A stretch of 10,719 bases of DNA from Myxococcales bacterium. GTDB taxonomy: Bacteria; Myxococcota_A; Polyangia; Palsa-1104. The notes beneath the pieces are model-generated. The model made no database searches. It was given only the letters and a program-made list of their open reading frames with translations, and was not told the DNA's origin. Positions 1-8,542 of the stretch are shown here, one piece after another. Every line of letters begins with the position of its first letter. Within the stretch, counting starts at the first letter, position 1. Both the position numbers and the translations under genes were made by a program. The DNA is taken from assembly GCA_023248835.1 (NCBI GenBank), contig JAHFDU010000116.1, forward strand, positions 1-10,719, given 5' to 3'.

Positions 1-3000
1 TCAAGTTCCGTCGACAACAACGCCACCAAACTCACCCAATCGCCGCTCTCTGAATAGAGGCGATCGAGCGCTCGCCGGGCTCGCGGATCGTCCGAACCGA
101 CATCCAGGTCGTGCGCGCGGCGGTAGAGATCAATCGCCCTCTCCCGATCGCCAAGCGCGTCGAGAACCACCGCTGCCGATTGGAGCAGCAACTCTCGTTG
201 CCGAACTGGATCTTCTACAAGTTCGGCGTGGTGTTCGTAGAGACGACCGAGCTCCGCCGATCTTCCGAGCTTCTGATAGAGGCGCTCGCGACTGGAAAAA
301 GTGTTGTCATCGCTGGGTTCGAGCTCGCTCAATCTCTCATACGCGCCGCACGCCGCCGCCTCATCACCCATGCGCGTCTCATACAATGTCGCCAGCGAGC
401 GCAGCATCTTGCTGGCGCTGCTTCCATCGCGTGGCTCAGCCAAAAAACGCTCGAACACTTGGCCGAGCTCTCGCCAACACGACAACACCGAACTTAACCG
501 CACCAACTGTTCGCGCCCCTGCCAATCGCCATCGCCCTCGACAAACAGGCGCCCATACCACTGAAATGCGGTTTCGAGATCCTCGAGCTGCTCTTCGTAT
601 AGGCACGCGATCTTGCGGATTAAGATAAGCCGTTCGCTGCCGCCCGAGAAATCGAGACGCAATCCGTACAGCCGCACCAACGCGCGCCAGTTGTGATGCG
701 CGATGTAGATCGGCTCGAGCACCTCGGCCGCCGCAGTCCGCTCCGCTTCAGAGTCGAGGTATTTTTCCAAGGCGGCCAATGCGGTGGGCTCCTCCGCATT
801 GCCGCTCAGCGCAGCACGAAAATTCTCAATCGCTCGCGTATGGTCGCCCAGCTCTTGGGCGGACAACTTCCCTAGGCCGACCCGCAACGCCACCGCCTCT
901 GCGAGCTCATCCGCAAATCCAAGTTGACGTTCGTACAGATCGCCCAGCTCATGAAACTTTGCGGTATCGCGATAATATTTTTCGAGCGCTGAGAACGCGA
1001 GCCTGTCGCCGGGATACAGCGCGAGTATCGCCTCGTAGGCTACTGCGGCGTCGTCCGGACGACCAAGGCTTCCCGTGCACAGCTCAGCCAGGGTCACCAA
1101 ATGTTGTCGTTTGTCTTCGTCCGATTCGTCGAGCTCCACCTGACGCTGCAGCATTTCCAACCGGGCCACATCGTCTCCCTCTTTCTCAGCCAGCGCCTCG
1201 AGTGCGCCGACGGCTCGGCGACTGTCCGGTGCAGCGTCGAGAACGCGTCGATAGTAGTTGCGAGCAAGGGTGAAATTTTCGGACCGCAGGGCAGCGTCGG
1301 CGACAAAAAAGTGGATCCGCATCTGCAAAATAGGATCGAGGACTTCGGGTCCAATTTCGCGATAAAGCGTCAGCAACTCGTCCGTCGCCCCGGCACCCAC
1401 TCGCTCGAGCTCGTCGAGTACCAAGCCAAGCTCCGGCTCACCAACCATCGCGCGCGCCGCGCGATCAAGCGCAGAGAGCGCAGCACCGATGTAGCCGGCC
1501 TGCTCTTTGTAGCGAGCCAGCTCGAGCAAACGACGGGTGCGTTCGCGTCCATCGGGCCCGTGCGCAGACCACAGCTCCGCAATCTGGGCCAGCCGATCGG
1601 TATTCGAATCCAAACGATACAAAGGTTCGAGCAGCTCAGCCGCGCCGAGGAAAACTTGACCATCGTCGAGGAGCGACTCGCAAAGCGTGCGAGCATCGAC
1701 GTTTGCCGGATGGTTCTTGAGTACAATGCGCAGATGGGCAAGCGCTGCGTCGGCCTGCTGCTCGCCGATGAGCAAGGTGGCGATGCGCAGGCGCAGCCGC
1801 CAAGTCTCCGTCTGGTCGCCACTCTCAAGCGCTCCAGGCATGCAAGCAAGCCGGCGCTCAAGCACGTCCATCTGATCAGCGATACGGTTACTCGAGGCGA
1901 ACAATCGCTCGAGCGAGTCAAGCACCTCCAAATCGGCAGGAAACTCGTCAAGCACCGCTTGATATGCCGCAATTGCATCGTCGCGGTGGCCGAGCTTATT
2001 CTCGGTGATGTCGGCGATGCGCCACAGCAGATCACGGCGTTCCTTTCCATCGACCAACACCACCCGACGTTGCAACACCGCGATCACGCCGGCAAAGTTG
2101 CCGGTGGCAGCATGCAATCGGTCGAGTTCACAGAGTGCCACCGTGTCGTCAGCACTGTCGTCGAGGATCTGCGTCCAGGTTCCGATCGCAGCCGCCGCAT
2201 CACCGAGAGCCTCCTCTCGTAAGCGCGCGAGACGTTCAAGCACAGTGCGCCGCTCGATTCGGTCTTCGGCCGATTCCGCCTGTTGCTGCAGCATCGCTGC
2301 AAACTCTGCGAGATTGCCGTCCGCCTCGTACAAGCGACCAAGCGCGATCACCGCCGCTCGCACCGACGCTGGACGATCGCTACCCACCTGTTGCAATCGT
2401 CGCCATACCAGAGTCGCGCGCGCACGGTCCCCCATCTCATTCTCATGGAGCGCTGCCGCTTTTTCCAGCAGTGCGCAGGCGAGTCCCGTATCTTGTTCTT
2501 CCAAACGGCCGACTGCCTCTTCGTACGCCGCCGCCAGATCGGCCGGTCGATCGAGCATACGACCGAGGCGCTCCACTTGCTGCCAGCCGACCTCCCAACT
2601 CGGATCCTGCCTGAGCGCTTCGCGCCAAGTCGCCAGTGCCAGCTGACGCGCTCCAAGGCGCTGCTCCTGCACGTCCGCCAATCGGCCAAGCAACACCGCC
2701 GCGGCGCTTCCGGTTTCGCCCTCGCGCGCCAAAACGAGCATGTCGACGACCTTCTTCCAAGACTCCTTTTTGGCGTACATTCGCTCGAGAAGACGCGCTA
2801 CCCGCGAGCGCAACCCGGAATCGGCGAGCAGCGCCTCGAGACCGCTCTCGCTGTCCGCGCTGTCATTTGGATCGCCGACTTCGAACGCCTGCTCGTAGAG
2901 ATCAACCGCACGCGCTTTGTAGCCCAGGCGGTTTGCCTGTAGATCGCCGCGCCGGCGCAGGAGCGAAGCGCGCAGAGGCGCGTCGTGGATATTCGCAAGA

Positions 3001-6000
3001 CGCGTCTCGAACAGCTCGTCGAGCTTCGGCCAAGCCTCCGCTTGGGTGTACAAGTTGTTCAAGGCCAAGAACGCGCGATCGCTGTCCGGCTCAAGTTGCA
3101 GCAGCGTTTCATAGTGGAGTTGGGCGGTGGTCGAGCTGCTGCCGCTGGTCGATCGATCGTCGAGATCGCACAGCTGCCCGAGGAGCTGCTTGCGACGTTC
3201 GTCCGTCGTGGCGCGACCAAGTTCAGCCTCAAGATAACTCCCAAGCTCACCCGAGCGATCGGTGGCACCAAGCAGCCGCACCAAGGCCACCTGGGCTCGC
3301 TCCTCATCAGGCGCGTGACTGAGCACTCGCCGCCAGGCGGCCTCGGCAGCAAGTCCGTCGGCAAGTGTCTCGTAGAGCACCGCCGCCTCGCACCCCAGTT
3401 CCTTCGCCAGCGCCGGCGTGCGCTCAAGTGCGACGGTCTCTCCGGTCTCGAGCGCACGAGCCCAGACAATCCTCGCTTCGGCGCCGAGCCCAGCCGCGAG
3501 CCCCTGCATGCTGCGACGGTGGGACTCATCCCCGGGCACTTGCGCAAACAGCTCACACCCGACTGCGAACGCGGCCTTCTCGTCGTGCACGCGTTCGAGC
3601 TGATGCCAGAGTAGCTGTCGCAGCAGCGGTTCGCGCTCTTCAGGTAGAGCGCGTTCAAGCCGTACCGCCAACAGACGCGACACCACCGCCACGGCCTCAT
3701 CGTTGGAGAGCGTCTGAAAATGAGGCAGAACCAGCGCCGCTACTGGCCTCCGCAGCTCGAGATCGAGCGTGGGGGATTGCCCGAGTTGCGCCAGCGCTTG
3801 CAACACTGCTTCGGTGTGTACGCCAGCGGTGAAGGCAGCGCGAAAATGCTGGAGGGCGCGCGTCTCATCGCCGATGCGAACCCGATACAATTCGCCAAGC
3901 CGCGCGTCGAGTTCGGCCCGTTCCGATGGCGCCGCTTCGCTCTTTTGCAGCTGCAAGATCTCGCTCAGCGCCGCCCATTCTTGGTCCTCGGCATGCAGCC
4001 GCTCAAGCGCCGACAGCGCCGCATGCCGCTCCACCCTGCGCCCTTGCGCCACCAGTTGGCCGTACGTCACTTTGGCGCGCGCTCGATCACCCGCCTGCTC
4101 TTCGGCCTGGGCCAACTTGCTCTGAAATTCGATGCGCTCTGCCTCCGACTCAGTCAGCGGCACCAAGCGACGATAGACCTCGGCCAGTTCGGTGAGCGAG
4201 CGTTCGCGCACATGAATCTCAGCAAGCGCAGCGAGCGCTTGGCGTTCGAGCCGAGGCTCCGGCCGAAGATCGAGCAGCGCAGCGAAATCAACTTTGGCCT
4301 CGTCCACCCGGTGCAGACGCTCGAGCGCATTGCATCCAATTTGCAGCAGCCGCGCTGCCTGCTCCGGCTTGGACAGTGCTGGGAGTGTTTGTCGGTACAC
4401 CCGATCAAGCTCGGCGTAATTGTCGGTGGCAGCGACCAGGCGCTCGAGATTTCGCTCGAGTCCACGATCTCCGGGCGCCAACACGCAGGCGCGCGCGCAC
4501 CAAGTCAACGCCAGCGTACGGTTGCCAATCTTCTCTTCGCAGAGGACACGAATCTCCGCGCACAACGCAAGCTTGTCGACAACACTCTCGGCATGCTCGA
4601 GCAGCACTTCATAGAGGTCCACCACCCGAGCCCATTTTTCGCTGGCGCGATAGATCGGCGCCAATGCCGCCGCAGCCGCGCGATTGATCGGATCAACCGA
4701 CAAAATGCGTTCGTAGACTTTGACCGCGCGCTCGGTTGACTTGAGTTCATGGTGCGCGATCTCAGCGACGCGCCCGTAGAGCGTCAACCGACGGGTCGGG
4801 TCATGTAGGCGCTCCGCTACGCCAAACAACACGTCGCACAACTCATCCCACTGACGATGCTCAGCGTAAAGCTTCTCCAGTTCGGCGAACTTTCCGTGCA
4901 GCGCGTACAGCTCGCGCAAAGTGCGCAACGGCTTTTGCACTCCCGGCTGCAAGCGCACAATCTCCTGCTGGGCGGCAACCGTACTCTCGACGTCATTCAA
5001 ACGATCTTTGCAGAGCGACGCGATTTTTTCGAGCAACGCAACCTGCGCCGGCACCTCGCTCGTCACTCGCAAACGCGCGCGCAGCACCTCGAGAAGTTCG
5101 CTCCAGCGTTTGTCGCGCTCGCACAGCAGCGTCAGTGCTTCGAGCGCCTGTGCATCGCTGCGGTTGAGGCCGAGCACTTCGTTCCAAATCTTGATCGCTT
5201 CGCTCACATCTCCCAGACGTTCCAGCGAAAGCTGGGCCATGGTGACCAATTTCTGCCGCTGCTCCGCAGGGGTTGGCAGGTAAGCAATCTCTTTTCGTTC
5301 CAGTTCCAGCAGCGCACGCCAAGCTCGACGACGGGTGTAAAGATCCCGCAATTGGTCAGCGACCGCACGATCGGGTTTTAGCGTGTAGAGCTCCTCGAGC
5401 GGGCGCAGCGCTTGCTGATAATTGCTGAACTTGCCAATCCACAACCCAGAGACGCGACCAAGCAACGCCGCTTTGATCGAACGGTCGTTCTCCACCGCCG
5501 CTAAACGTTCGAGCGTCGCAATCAGATCGCTCGACCGCCCGAGCGCCTCGTATCTTTCGCTCAGCGCACCTAGCGTCGTTTTGTCGTCGGGTCGCAGCGT
5601 CAACATCTGGTTGTACGTCGACAACACCATCGCATCGAGCTTGAGGCGATCGCGATACACCGAAACGATCTCCTCATACAACACCCAGCGGCCATCGTGA
5701 TCGTTCTCCGCCAGCGTCGCCAGCTCCTCCTTCAAAAGTTCGAGCAGCGCATTCCACTTCTCCCCCGCCTGATACAGGCGCCGTAGCGCCGCCGCCCCTT
5801 CTGGCAAGCGCGCCCGCTGGTACACTCCCTTCCACAGCGCGATCGCTTTGTCGCGCATTTCCGGCAACGTCTCGCCGAGCGCAGCCAACTCGAGCGCCAA
5901 TCGGTTGCGCTCTTCGACATCGGCGCTCATCCGGTGTGCCACCGACAGCTGCTGAAACAGTTCGGCTGGATTTTGTTTCAACTCCGCGCGAGCATGTTCG

Positions 6001-7016
6001 ATCACCGCCGGATGAGCGGGACTTAACCGACGGAGACGTTTGAAACACTCCGCTGCTGCGCCGGGATTGTCGAGCCGCTGCGCATTCAGCTGGCCGAGCT
6101 CCGCCAAAATCGCTGGCGCGCGATCATCGGACGCTGCACCGAGCTGGATCTCTAGCGTTTTGCACAGCGCCGGCCAATTTTCGGCCGCACGATAGTGTCG
6201 CGCCAGCACTTCGGCTGCTTGCGCCACGCCTACCTCGTCGGCGTATTTGGCGATCAACTCCTCGTACAGCGGCAGCGCGGCCTCGATTCCTTTTTCGCGC
6301 TCGGTGAGGCCACCCAGCACGGACAACAAACCGGCGCGCTCCGGATTGGCGGCAGTCTCAAGACGCCGCCGGTAAAGCTCGAGAAGTTTGGCCCGCTGCC
6401 CTCGGCGGTCAAGCACTGCCGCGAGTCGCCGGAAGGCCGCCCGATTGCCACGGTCAAGCTCGACGGCGCGCTCGAGACATTCAACCGCGGTGTCGTCTGC
6501 CGCCTCTCCGGTCGGTGACTGCTCTGTCGGTGAATGCTTGAGCACCAGTTCCGCTGCCGATTGATAGAGCGCCGAGCCGAGCTCCGCATGACTCGAGGCT
6601 TGCGCGTCAGCCAAATAGTGGTCGAATACTTTTTGCCAGTGCTGTTGCACCAGCAAGAGCCGCGTCCTCTTCTCCTTCATGCGCAGGGCGTAGGGGGCTA
6701 GCCGGATCGCCGCTTCATACGTCGCGAGCGCGGCTTGGGGCCGCAGTAGCTCAGACTCCTCGAGATCACCCTTTTGGAACAACAGATCCGCGCGCTGCGC
6801 ATCGTCTTGGACGCTGGCAATTTCGATCTCGAGCAAGCACCGCGCCAGTTCGGCCTCACCGTCGCTCATGAAACGCAGACGCGCCTGATGCAGAGCGCGG
6901 CGATCCGCCTCGTCGGTTTGGGGAGCCGCGGTGAGCGCCGCAAGCGAGGCGAGTGCGGCTTCACGGTGGGTGGGATCGGTGAGTCGTCCGAGCGCCTGCA
7001 GGAAAGCTGCGTCCAT
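1..7016 (-). CDS. Giant TPR-like repeat protein, C-terminus beyond the window (at least 2338 residues)
   Basis: One frame runs from ATG at 7016 to position 3 with no stop: 2338 complete codons, still open at the edge. The start is supported by GGAGG five bases upstream (7022-7026) and by lying just after the regulator gene. The N-terminus (MDAAFLQALGRLTDPTHREA) has no signal peptide, and I see no membrane segment, so a cytoplasmic location is likely. The protein is almost entirely amphipathic helix in TPR style. Typical pieces are LGDVSEAIKIWNEVLGLN (about 601-618), ERAVKVYERILSVDP (762-776) and RDDAIAAYQAVLDEFP (1678-1693). The halves following these carry W/F-x-E/A-L cores such as RWSELLEVL (637-645) and CWRELGQVF (2180-2188). 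I see no catalytic domain in the visible part. TPR solenoids generally bind peptides or assemble complexes, so a scaffold or adaptor role is an inference. An enzymatic or membrane module could lie in the missing C-terminus. The reading frame is certain, the TPR-like fold very likely, the function unknown. Confidence 0.93.
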   Translation of the reverse strand, partial: MDAAFLQALGRLTDPTHREAALASLAALTAAPQTDEADRRALHQARLRFMSDGEAELARCLLEIEIASVQDDAQRADLLFQKGDLEESELLRPQAALATYEAAIRLAPYALRMKEKRTRLLLVQQHWQKVFDHYLADAQASSHAELGSALYQSAAELVLKHSPTEQSPTGEAADDTAVECLERAVELDRGNRAAFRRLAAVLDRRGQRAKLLELYRRRLETAANPERAGLLSVLGGLTEREKGIEAALPLYEELIAKYADEVGVAQAAEVLARHYRAAENWPALCKTLEIQLGAASDDRAPAILAELGQLNAQRLDNPGAAAECFKRLRRLSPAHPAVIEHARAELKQNPAELFQQLSVAHRMSADVEERNRLALELAALGETLPEMRDKAIALWKGVYQRARLPEGAAALRRLYQAGEKWNALLELLKEELATLAENDHDGRWVLYEEIVSVYRDRLKLDAMVLSTYNQMLTLRPDDKTTLGALSERYEALGRSSDLIATLERLAAVENDRSIKAALLGRVSGLWIGKFSNYQQALRPLEELYTLKPDRAVADQLRDLYTRRRAWRALLELERKEIAYLPTPAEQRQKLVTMAQLSLERLGDVSEAIKIWNEVLGLNRSDAQALEALTLLCERDKRWSELLEVLRARLRVTSEVPAQVALLEKIASLCKDRLNDVESTVAAQQEIVRLQPGVQKPLRTLRELYALHGKFAELEKLYAEHRQWDELCDVLFGVAERLHDPTRRLTLYGRVAEIAHHELKSTERAVKVYERILSVDPINRAAAAALAPIYRASEKWARVVDLYEVLLEHAESVVDKLALCAEIRVLCEEKIGNRTLALTWCARACVLAPGDRGLERNLERLVAATDNYAELDRVYRQTLPALSKPEQAARLLQIGCNALERLHRVDEAKVDFAALLDLRPEPRLERQALAALAEIHVRERSLTELAEVYRRLVPLTESEAERIEFQSKLAQAEEQAGDRARAKVTYGQLVAQGRRVERHAALSALERLHAEDQEWAALSEILQLQKSEAAPSERAELDARLGELYRVRIGDETRALQHFRAAFTAGVHTEAVLQALAQLGQSPTLDLELRRPVAALVLPHFQTLSNDEAVAVVSRLLAVRLERALPEEREPLLRQLLWHQLERVHDEKAAFAVGCELFAQVPGDESHRRSMQGLAAGLGAEARIVWARALETGETVALERTPALAKELGCEAAVLYETLADGLAAEAAWRRVLSHAPDEERAQVALVRLLGATDRSGELGSYLEAELGRATTDERRKQLLGQLCDLDDRSTSGSSSTTAQLHYETLLQLEPDSDRAFLALNNLYTQAEAWPKLDELFETRLANIHDAPLRASLLRRRGDLQANRLGYKARAVDLYEQAFEVGDPNDSADSESGLEALLADSGLRSRVARLLERMYAKKESWKKVVDMLVLAREGETGSAAAVLLGRLADVQEQRLGARQLALATWREALRQDPSWEVGWQQVERLGRMLDRPADLAAAYEEAVGRLEEQDTGLACALLEKAAALHENEMGDRARATLVWRRLQQVGSDRPASVRAAVIALGRLYEADGNLAEFAAMLQQQAESAEDRIERRTVLERLARLREEALGDAAAAIGTWTQILDDSADDTVALCELDRLHAATGNFAGVIAVLQRRVVLVDGKERRDLLWRIADITENKLGHRDDAIAAYQAVLDEFPADLEVLDSLERLFASSNRIADQMDVLERRLACMPGALESGDQTETWRLRLRIATLLIGEQQADAALAHLRIVLKNHPANVDARTLCESLLDDGQVFLGAAELLEPLYRLDSNTDRLAQIAELWSAHGPDGRERTRRLLELARYKEQAGYIGAALSALDRAARAMVGEPELGLVLDELERVGAGATDELLTLYREIGPEVLDPILQMRIHFFVADAALRSENFTLARNYYRRVLDAAPDSRRAVGALEALAEKEGDDVARLEMLQRQVELDESDEDKRQHLVTLAELCTGSLGRPDDAAVAYEAILALYPGDRLAFSALEKYYRDTAKFHELGDLYERQLGFADELAEAVALRVGLGKLSAQELGDHTRAIENFRAALSGNAEEPTALAALEKYLDSEAERTAAAEVLEPIYIAHHNWRALVRLYGLRLDFSGGSERLILIRKIACLYEEQLEDLETAFQWYGRLFVEGDGDWQGREQLVRLSSVLSCWRELGQVFERFLAEPRDGSSASKMLRSLATLYETRMGDEAAACGAYERLSELEPSDDNTFSSRERLYQKLGRSAELGRLYEHHAELVEDPVRQRELLLQSAAVVLDALGDRERAIDLYRRAHDLDVGSDDPRARRALDRLYSESGDWVSLVALLSTEL
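3..6737 (-). repeat. Internal array of about 30 units of roughly 72 residues (about 216 bp) in the giant protein
   Basis: An aromatic or small residue begins a W-x-x-L-x-x-x-L-type helix at residues near 127, 208, 281, 350, 421, 495, 566, 638, 710, 795, 867, 941, 1014, 1256, 1329, 1420, 1491, 1569, 1641, 1712, 1789, 1878, 1950, 2021, 2110, 2181, 2253 and 2327. Two weaker copies lie near 1090 and 1180. Most neighbouring anchors are 69-74 residues apart; a few are 77-91 apart because of short insertions. Each unit reads roughly as LGDxxxAIxxYxxVL, then P-x-D-x-x-AL-x-x-L-x-x-LY, then W-x-EL-x-x-LL, then an R-x-x-LL-x-x-LA helix. That is two TPR-like hairpins per unit. Copies are diverged in sequence, so this is an old protein repeat rather than a recent DNA tandem duplication. 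Positions come from manual alignment and may be off by a few residues. Confidence 0.82.
3123..3158 (-). other. Ser/Thr-rich linker inside the giant repeat protein
   Basis: Residues 1287-1298 read DRSTSGSSSTTA, a polar low-complexity stretch between two helices (LLGQLCDL before it, QLHYETLLQLEPD after it). It sits where the adjoining TPR-like hairpins would normally be joined by a short turn, and it probably forms a flexible loop. A second, shorter polar insertion lies near residues 161-175 (HSPTEQSPTGEAADD) and explains the wider 127-208 spacing there. Confidence 0.6.
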
Positions 7017-7082
7017 ACCGTCCTCCGCCTCGGATCTTAAACCAGCGCAGGGCGATTGTTCAACAACGCATTCTGGTTCGGC
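7017..7082 (-). other. 66-bp gap between response regulator and TPR gene
   Basis: This is the spacer from the regulator stop (TAA, 7083-7085) to the TPR start. It holds the GGAGG site and an 11-bp inverted repeat, TTGTT-C-AACAA on the plus strand (7056-7066). I see no stem followed by a T-run and no GG-N10-GC sigma-54 promoter, so read-through from the regulator gene is the likeliest source of TPR mRNA. A weak internal promoter cannot be excluded. Confidence 0.6.
7022..7026 (-). promoter_or_regulatory. Ribosome binding site of the giant TPR gene
   Basis: On the minus strand GGAGG lies five bases before the ATG at 7016. This is the strongest Shine-Dalgarno in the window. It fixes the start of the giant gene, as the next in-frame ATG would be residue 50. 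Confidence 0.8.
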
Positions 7083-8429
7083 TTAATTCGCCTCGCGCGC
7101 GAGCATGCGATAGATGGTCGATGCATCGATATCGAGCAGCTGCGCGGTGCGGATCTTATTGCCGTTGGTCTGCCCGAGCACCCACTCAACGTAACGACGC
7201 GTCAGAACGCGCAGCGGAACGATCTCAGACACCAGGTGCGCCATCGCATCGGGCAGCGGTTCCGGCATCGCCGCCGCCAGATCGCGAACGTCAATGCGCT
7301 TGTGACGCGACAACACAAGCATGCGCTCAATCGCGTTGCGCAGTTCACGCACATTACCCGGCCAAGCGTACTCCATCAGTCGACGCATCGCCTCACCCGA
7401 GATCTCGTGTCGCGACTCGTTAGAGTGCTGCTCGTAGAACCGGGCGACAAAGTGATCGGCCAGAAGCGGAATGTCCTCGCGCCGGGCGCGAAGCGGCGGC
7501 AGCCGCACTGGAATGACGTGCAGTCGATAGTACAGGTCTTCGCGGAAGCGTCGTTCCGCGACGGCACGATCGAGATCGCGGTTGGTCGCGGCGATGAGGC
7601 GCACATCGATCTCTTGCTCGGAGGTGGAACCGCCCCCGACCGGCCGCACCAGCGACGTCTCGAGCGTCCGCAACAACTTGGCCTGCAGTCCCATTGGCAT
7701 CTCGCCAATCTCATCGAGAAATAGCGTTCCGCCTGCAGCCTCTTCGAGAAGCCCACGCTGCGCCCCAAGCCCTGCATCGGCGGTGCGGCCAAACAATTCT
7801 AGCTCGAGCAACGGCTCCGAACCGCCGGCGCAATTGACCGCGACAAACGGACGGTCCGCGCGCTGGCTGCCTTGGTGAATCGCTCGCGCCACCAGCTCTT
7901 TGCCAGTACCAGGCTCTCCCAGGATCAACACCGGCGCCAGCGTCGGGCTGACGCGCTCGAGCAGATCATACAGCCGCTGCATGATCGGACTTTTGCCGAC
8001 AAAATTATGAAATGAATAGCGCTCCTGGACAGCGCGTCGCAGCCGCTGATTTTCGCGTTGCAGCTGCTGCTGCGACAGCGCGCGGTCGAGACAAAGCGCC
8101 GCCTCCTCCATTTTGAATGGCTTGGTGAGATAGTGAAAGGCGCCGCGCCGCACCGCATCCATCGCACCGTCGATCGAACCAAACGCGGTCATCAAGATCA
8201 CCGGACGTGAAGGTTCGCGCTCTTGCGAAGCGGCAAGCACGTCAAGACCGTCGGTCCCCTCCATCCGCAGATCGGTGATCACAGCATCGTACTGTTTGCG
8301 CCGCAGCGCTGCCAGCGCGGCTTTGCCGCCAACCGCGACTTCCGCGTCGTAACCTCTATCGCCGAGATAGTCGCCCACCATTTCGGCCATTTCTCCCTCG
8401 TCATCGACCACCAGCACTTTTGCGTTCAT
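7083..8429 (-). CDS. NtrC-family response regulator (receiver, AAA+, Fis-type HTH) with degenerate GAFTGA loop
   Basis: This 448-residue protein has the normal length for the family. The receiver domain (about 3-118) has acidic pair D9/D10, phospho-acceptor D53 (ITDLRME), T81 and K103 (LTKPF). After a helical linker (119-140) comes the AAA+ domain: Walker A GEPGTGKE (171-178), Walker B GTLFLDE (234-240), sensor I LIAATNRDLD (278-287), arginine-finger region FREDLYYRL (295-303) and sensor II region WPGNVRELRN (356-365). A Fis-type helix-turn-helix ends the protein (about 408-447). The odd point is the sigma-54 contact loop. GAFTGA is replaced by DAGLGA (218-223), and the stretch from LFG to LDE is about three residues shorter than usual. 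Family members activate sigma-54 RNA polymerase by ATP hydrolysis after phosphorylation. Here ATPase residues look intact but sigma-54 coupling is doubtful. The upstream histidine kinase is its probable partner. The start is ATG with GGAG four bases upstream. Confidence 0.95.
   Translation of the reverse strand: MNAKVLVVDDEGEMAEMVGDYLGDRGYDAEVAVGGKAALAALRRKQYDAVITDLRMEGTDGLDVLAASQEREPSRPVILMTAFGSIDGAMDAVRRGAFHYLTKPFKMEEAALCLDRALSQQQLQRENQRLRRAVQERYSFHNFVGKSPIMQRLYDLLERVSPTLAPVLILGEPGTGKELVARAIHQGSQRADRPFVAVNCAGGSEPLLELELFGRTADAGLGAQRGLLEEAAGGTLFLDEIGEMPMGLQAKLLRTLETSLVRPVGGGSTSEQEIDVRLIAATNRDLDRAVAERRFREDLYYRLHVIPVRLPPLRARREDIPLLADHFVARFYEQHSNESRHEISGEAMRRLMEYAWPGNVRELRNAIERMLVLSRHKRIDVRDLAAAMPEPLPDAMAHLVSEIVPLRVLTRRYVEWVLGQTNGNKIRTAQLLDIDASTIYRMLAREAN
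7761..7778 (-). other. Degenerate GAFTGA (sigma-54 contact) loop of the response regulator
   Basis: Codons 218-223 encode DAGLGA where sigma-54 activators normally have GAFTGA. The context is ELFGRTADAGLGAQRGLL, followed by the usual AAGGTLFLDE Walker B strand. The loop Phe and Thr needed for sigma-54 contact in well-studied family members are absent. The preceding stretch (NCAGGSEPLLELELFG) is also off-consensus compared with the usual NCAALPESLLESELFG. Confidence 0.8.
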
Positions 8430-8433
8430 GGGT

Positions 8434-8437
8434 TCTC
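8434..8437 (-). promoter_or_regulatory. Ribosome binding site of the response regulator
   Basis: GGAG on the minus strand lies four bases before the ATG at 8429. It supports this start, which also places the receiver's first strand (KVLVVDD) at the expected distance from the N-terminus. The site lies outside the putative inserted element at 8453-8631. Confidence 0.65.
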
Positions 8438-8464
8438 CAATGGTTCATCGTTTAACCGTTCACA

Positions 8465-8484
8465 GGGGGACGTTCCCGTCCCCC
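8465..8484. repeat. GC-rich hairpin with 8-bp perfect stem
   Basis: The plus strand reads GGGGGACG-TTCC-CGTCCCCC. In the minus-strand transcript the loop is GGAA, a GNRA-type tetraloop, on a very stable stem. No T-run follows it, so it is not a classical intrinsic terminator. G/C-rich hairpins of this kind resemble REP-type elements; that comparison is an inference. Confidence 0.7.
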
Positions 8485-8507
8485 CTCGTCGGGCAAAGCC
8501 CGCCGAG
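8485..8507. repeat. Second hairpin, directly abutting the first
   Basis: CTCG-T-CGGGC, loop AAA, GCCCG-C-CGAG gives nine paired bases interrupted by one T/C mismatch. It begins one base after the first stem ends, so the two could stack in RNA or single-stranded DNA. Confidence 0.65.
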
Positions 8508-8518
8508 CCTCCCCCCGC

Positions 8519-8535
8519 CGCGCGCTAACCGCGCG
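8519..8535. repeat. Third hairpin of the cluster
   Basis: CGCGCG (8519-8524), loop CTAAC, CGCGCG (8530-8535). The stem is perfect but of simple alternating sequence, so it is weaker evidence than the two preceding stems. It is separated from them by a C-rich stretch (8508-8518). Confidence 0.5.
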
Positions 8536-8542
8536 AGTTTCG

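Noticed and set aside
1..3. A TGA on the minus strand at the window edge as the end of the TPR gene
   Set aside because: The TPR codons start at positions congruent to 2 modulo 3, so the last full codon is 5-3 (CTT). The TGA at 3-1 is out of frame and the gene continues past the window.
1101..2222. A 373-codon open frame on the plus strand
   Set aside because: It lies wholly antisense to the continuous giant TPR frame. Its product is Arg/His/Gln-rich without a recognisable fold, and it is explained by high GC and repeated Leu-Glu codons (CTC GAG) on the opposite strand.
3720..4739. A 339-codon open frame on the plus strand
   Set aside because: It is antisense to the TPR gene, with no domain, no convincing Shine-Dalgarno, and a composition typical of a shadow frame.
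7017..7082. Sigma-54 promoter before the TPR gene, expected if the NtrC-type regulator controlled it directly
   Set aside because: No GG-N10-GC with a reasonable TGGCAC/TTGC context is present in the 66-bp gap or in the visible 54-bp leader of the kinase.
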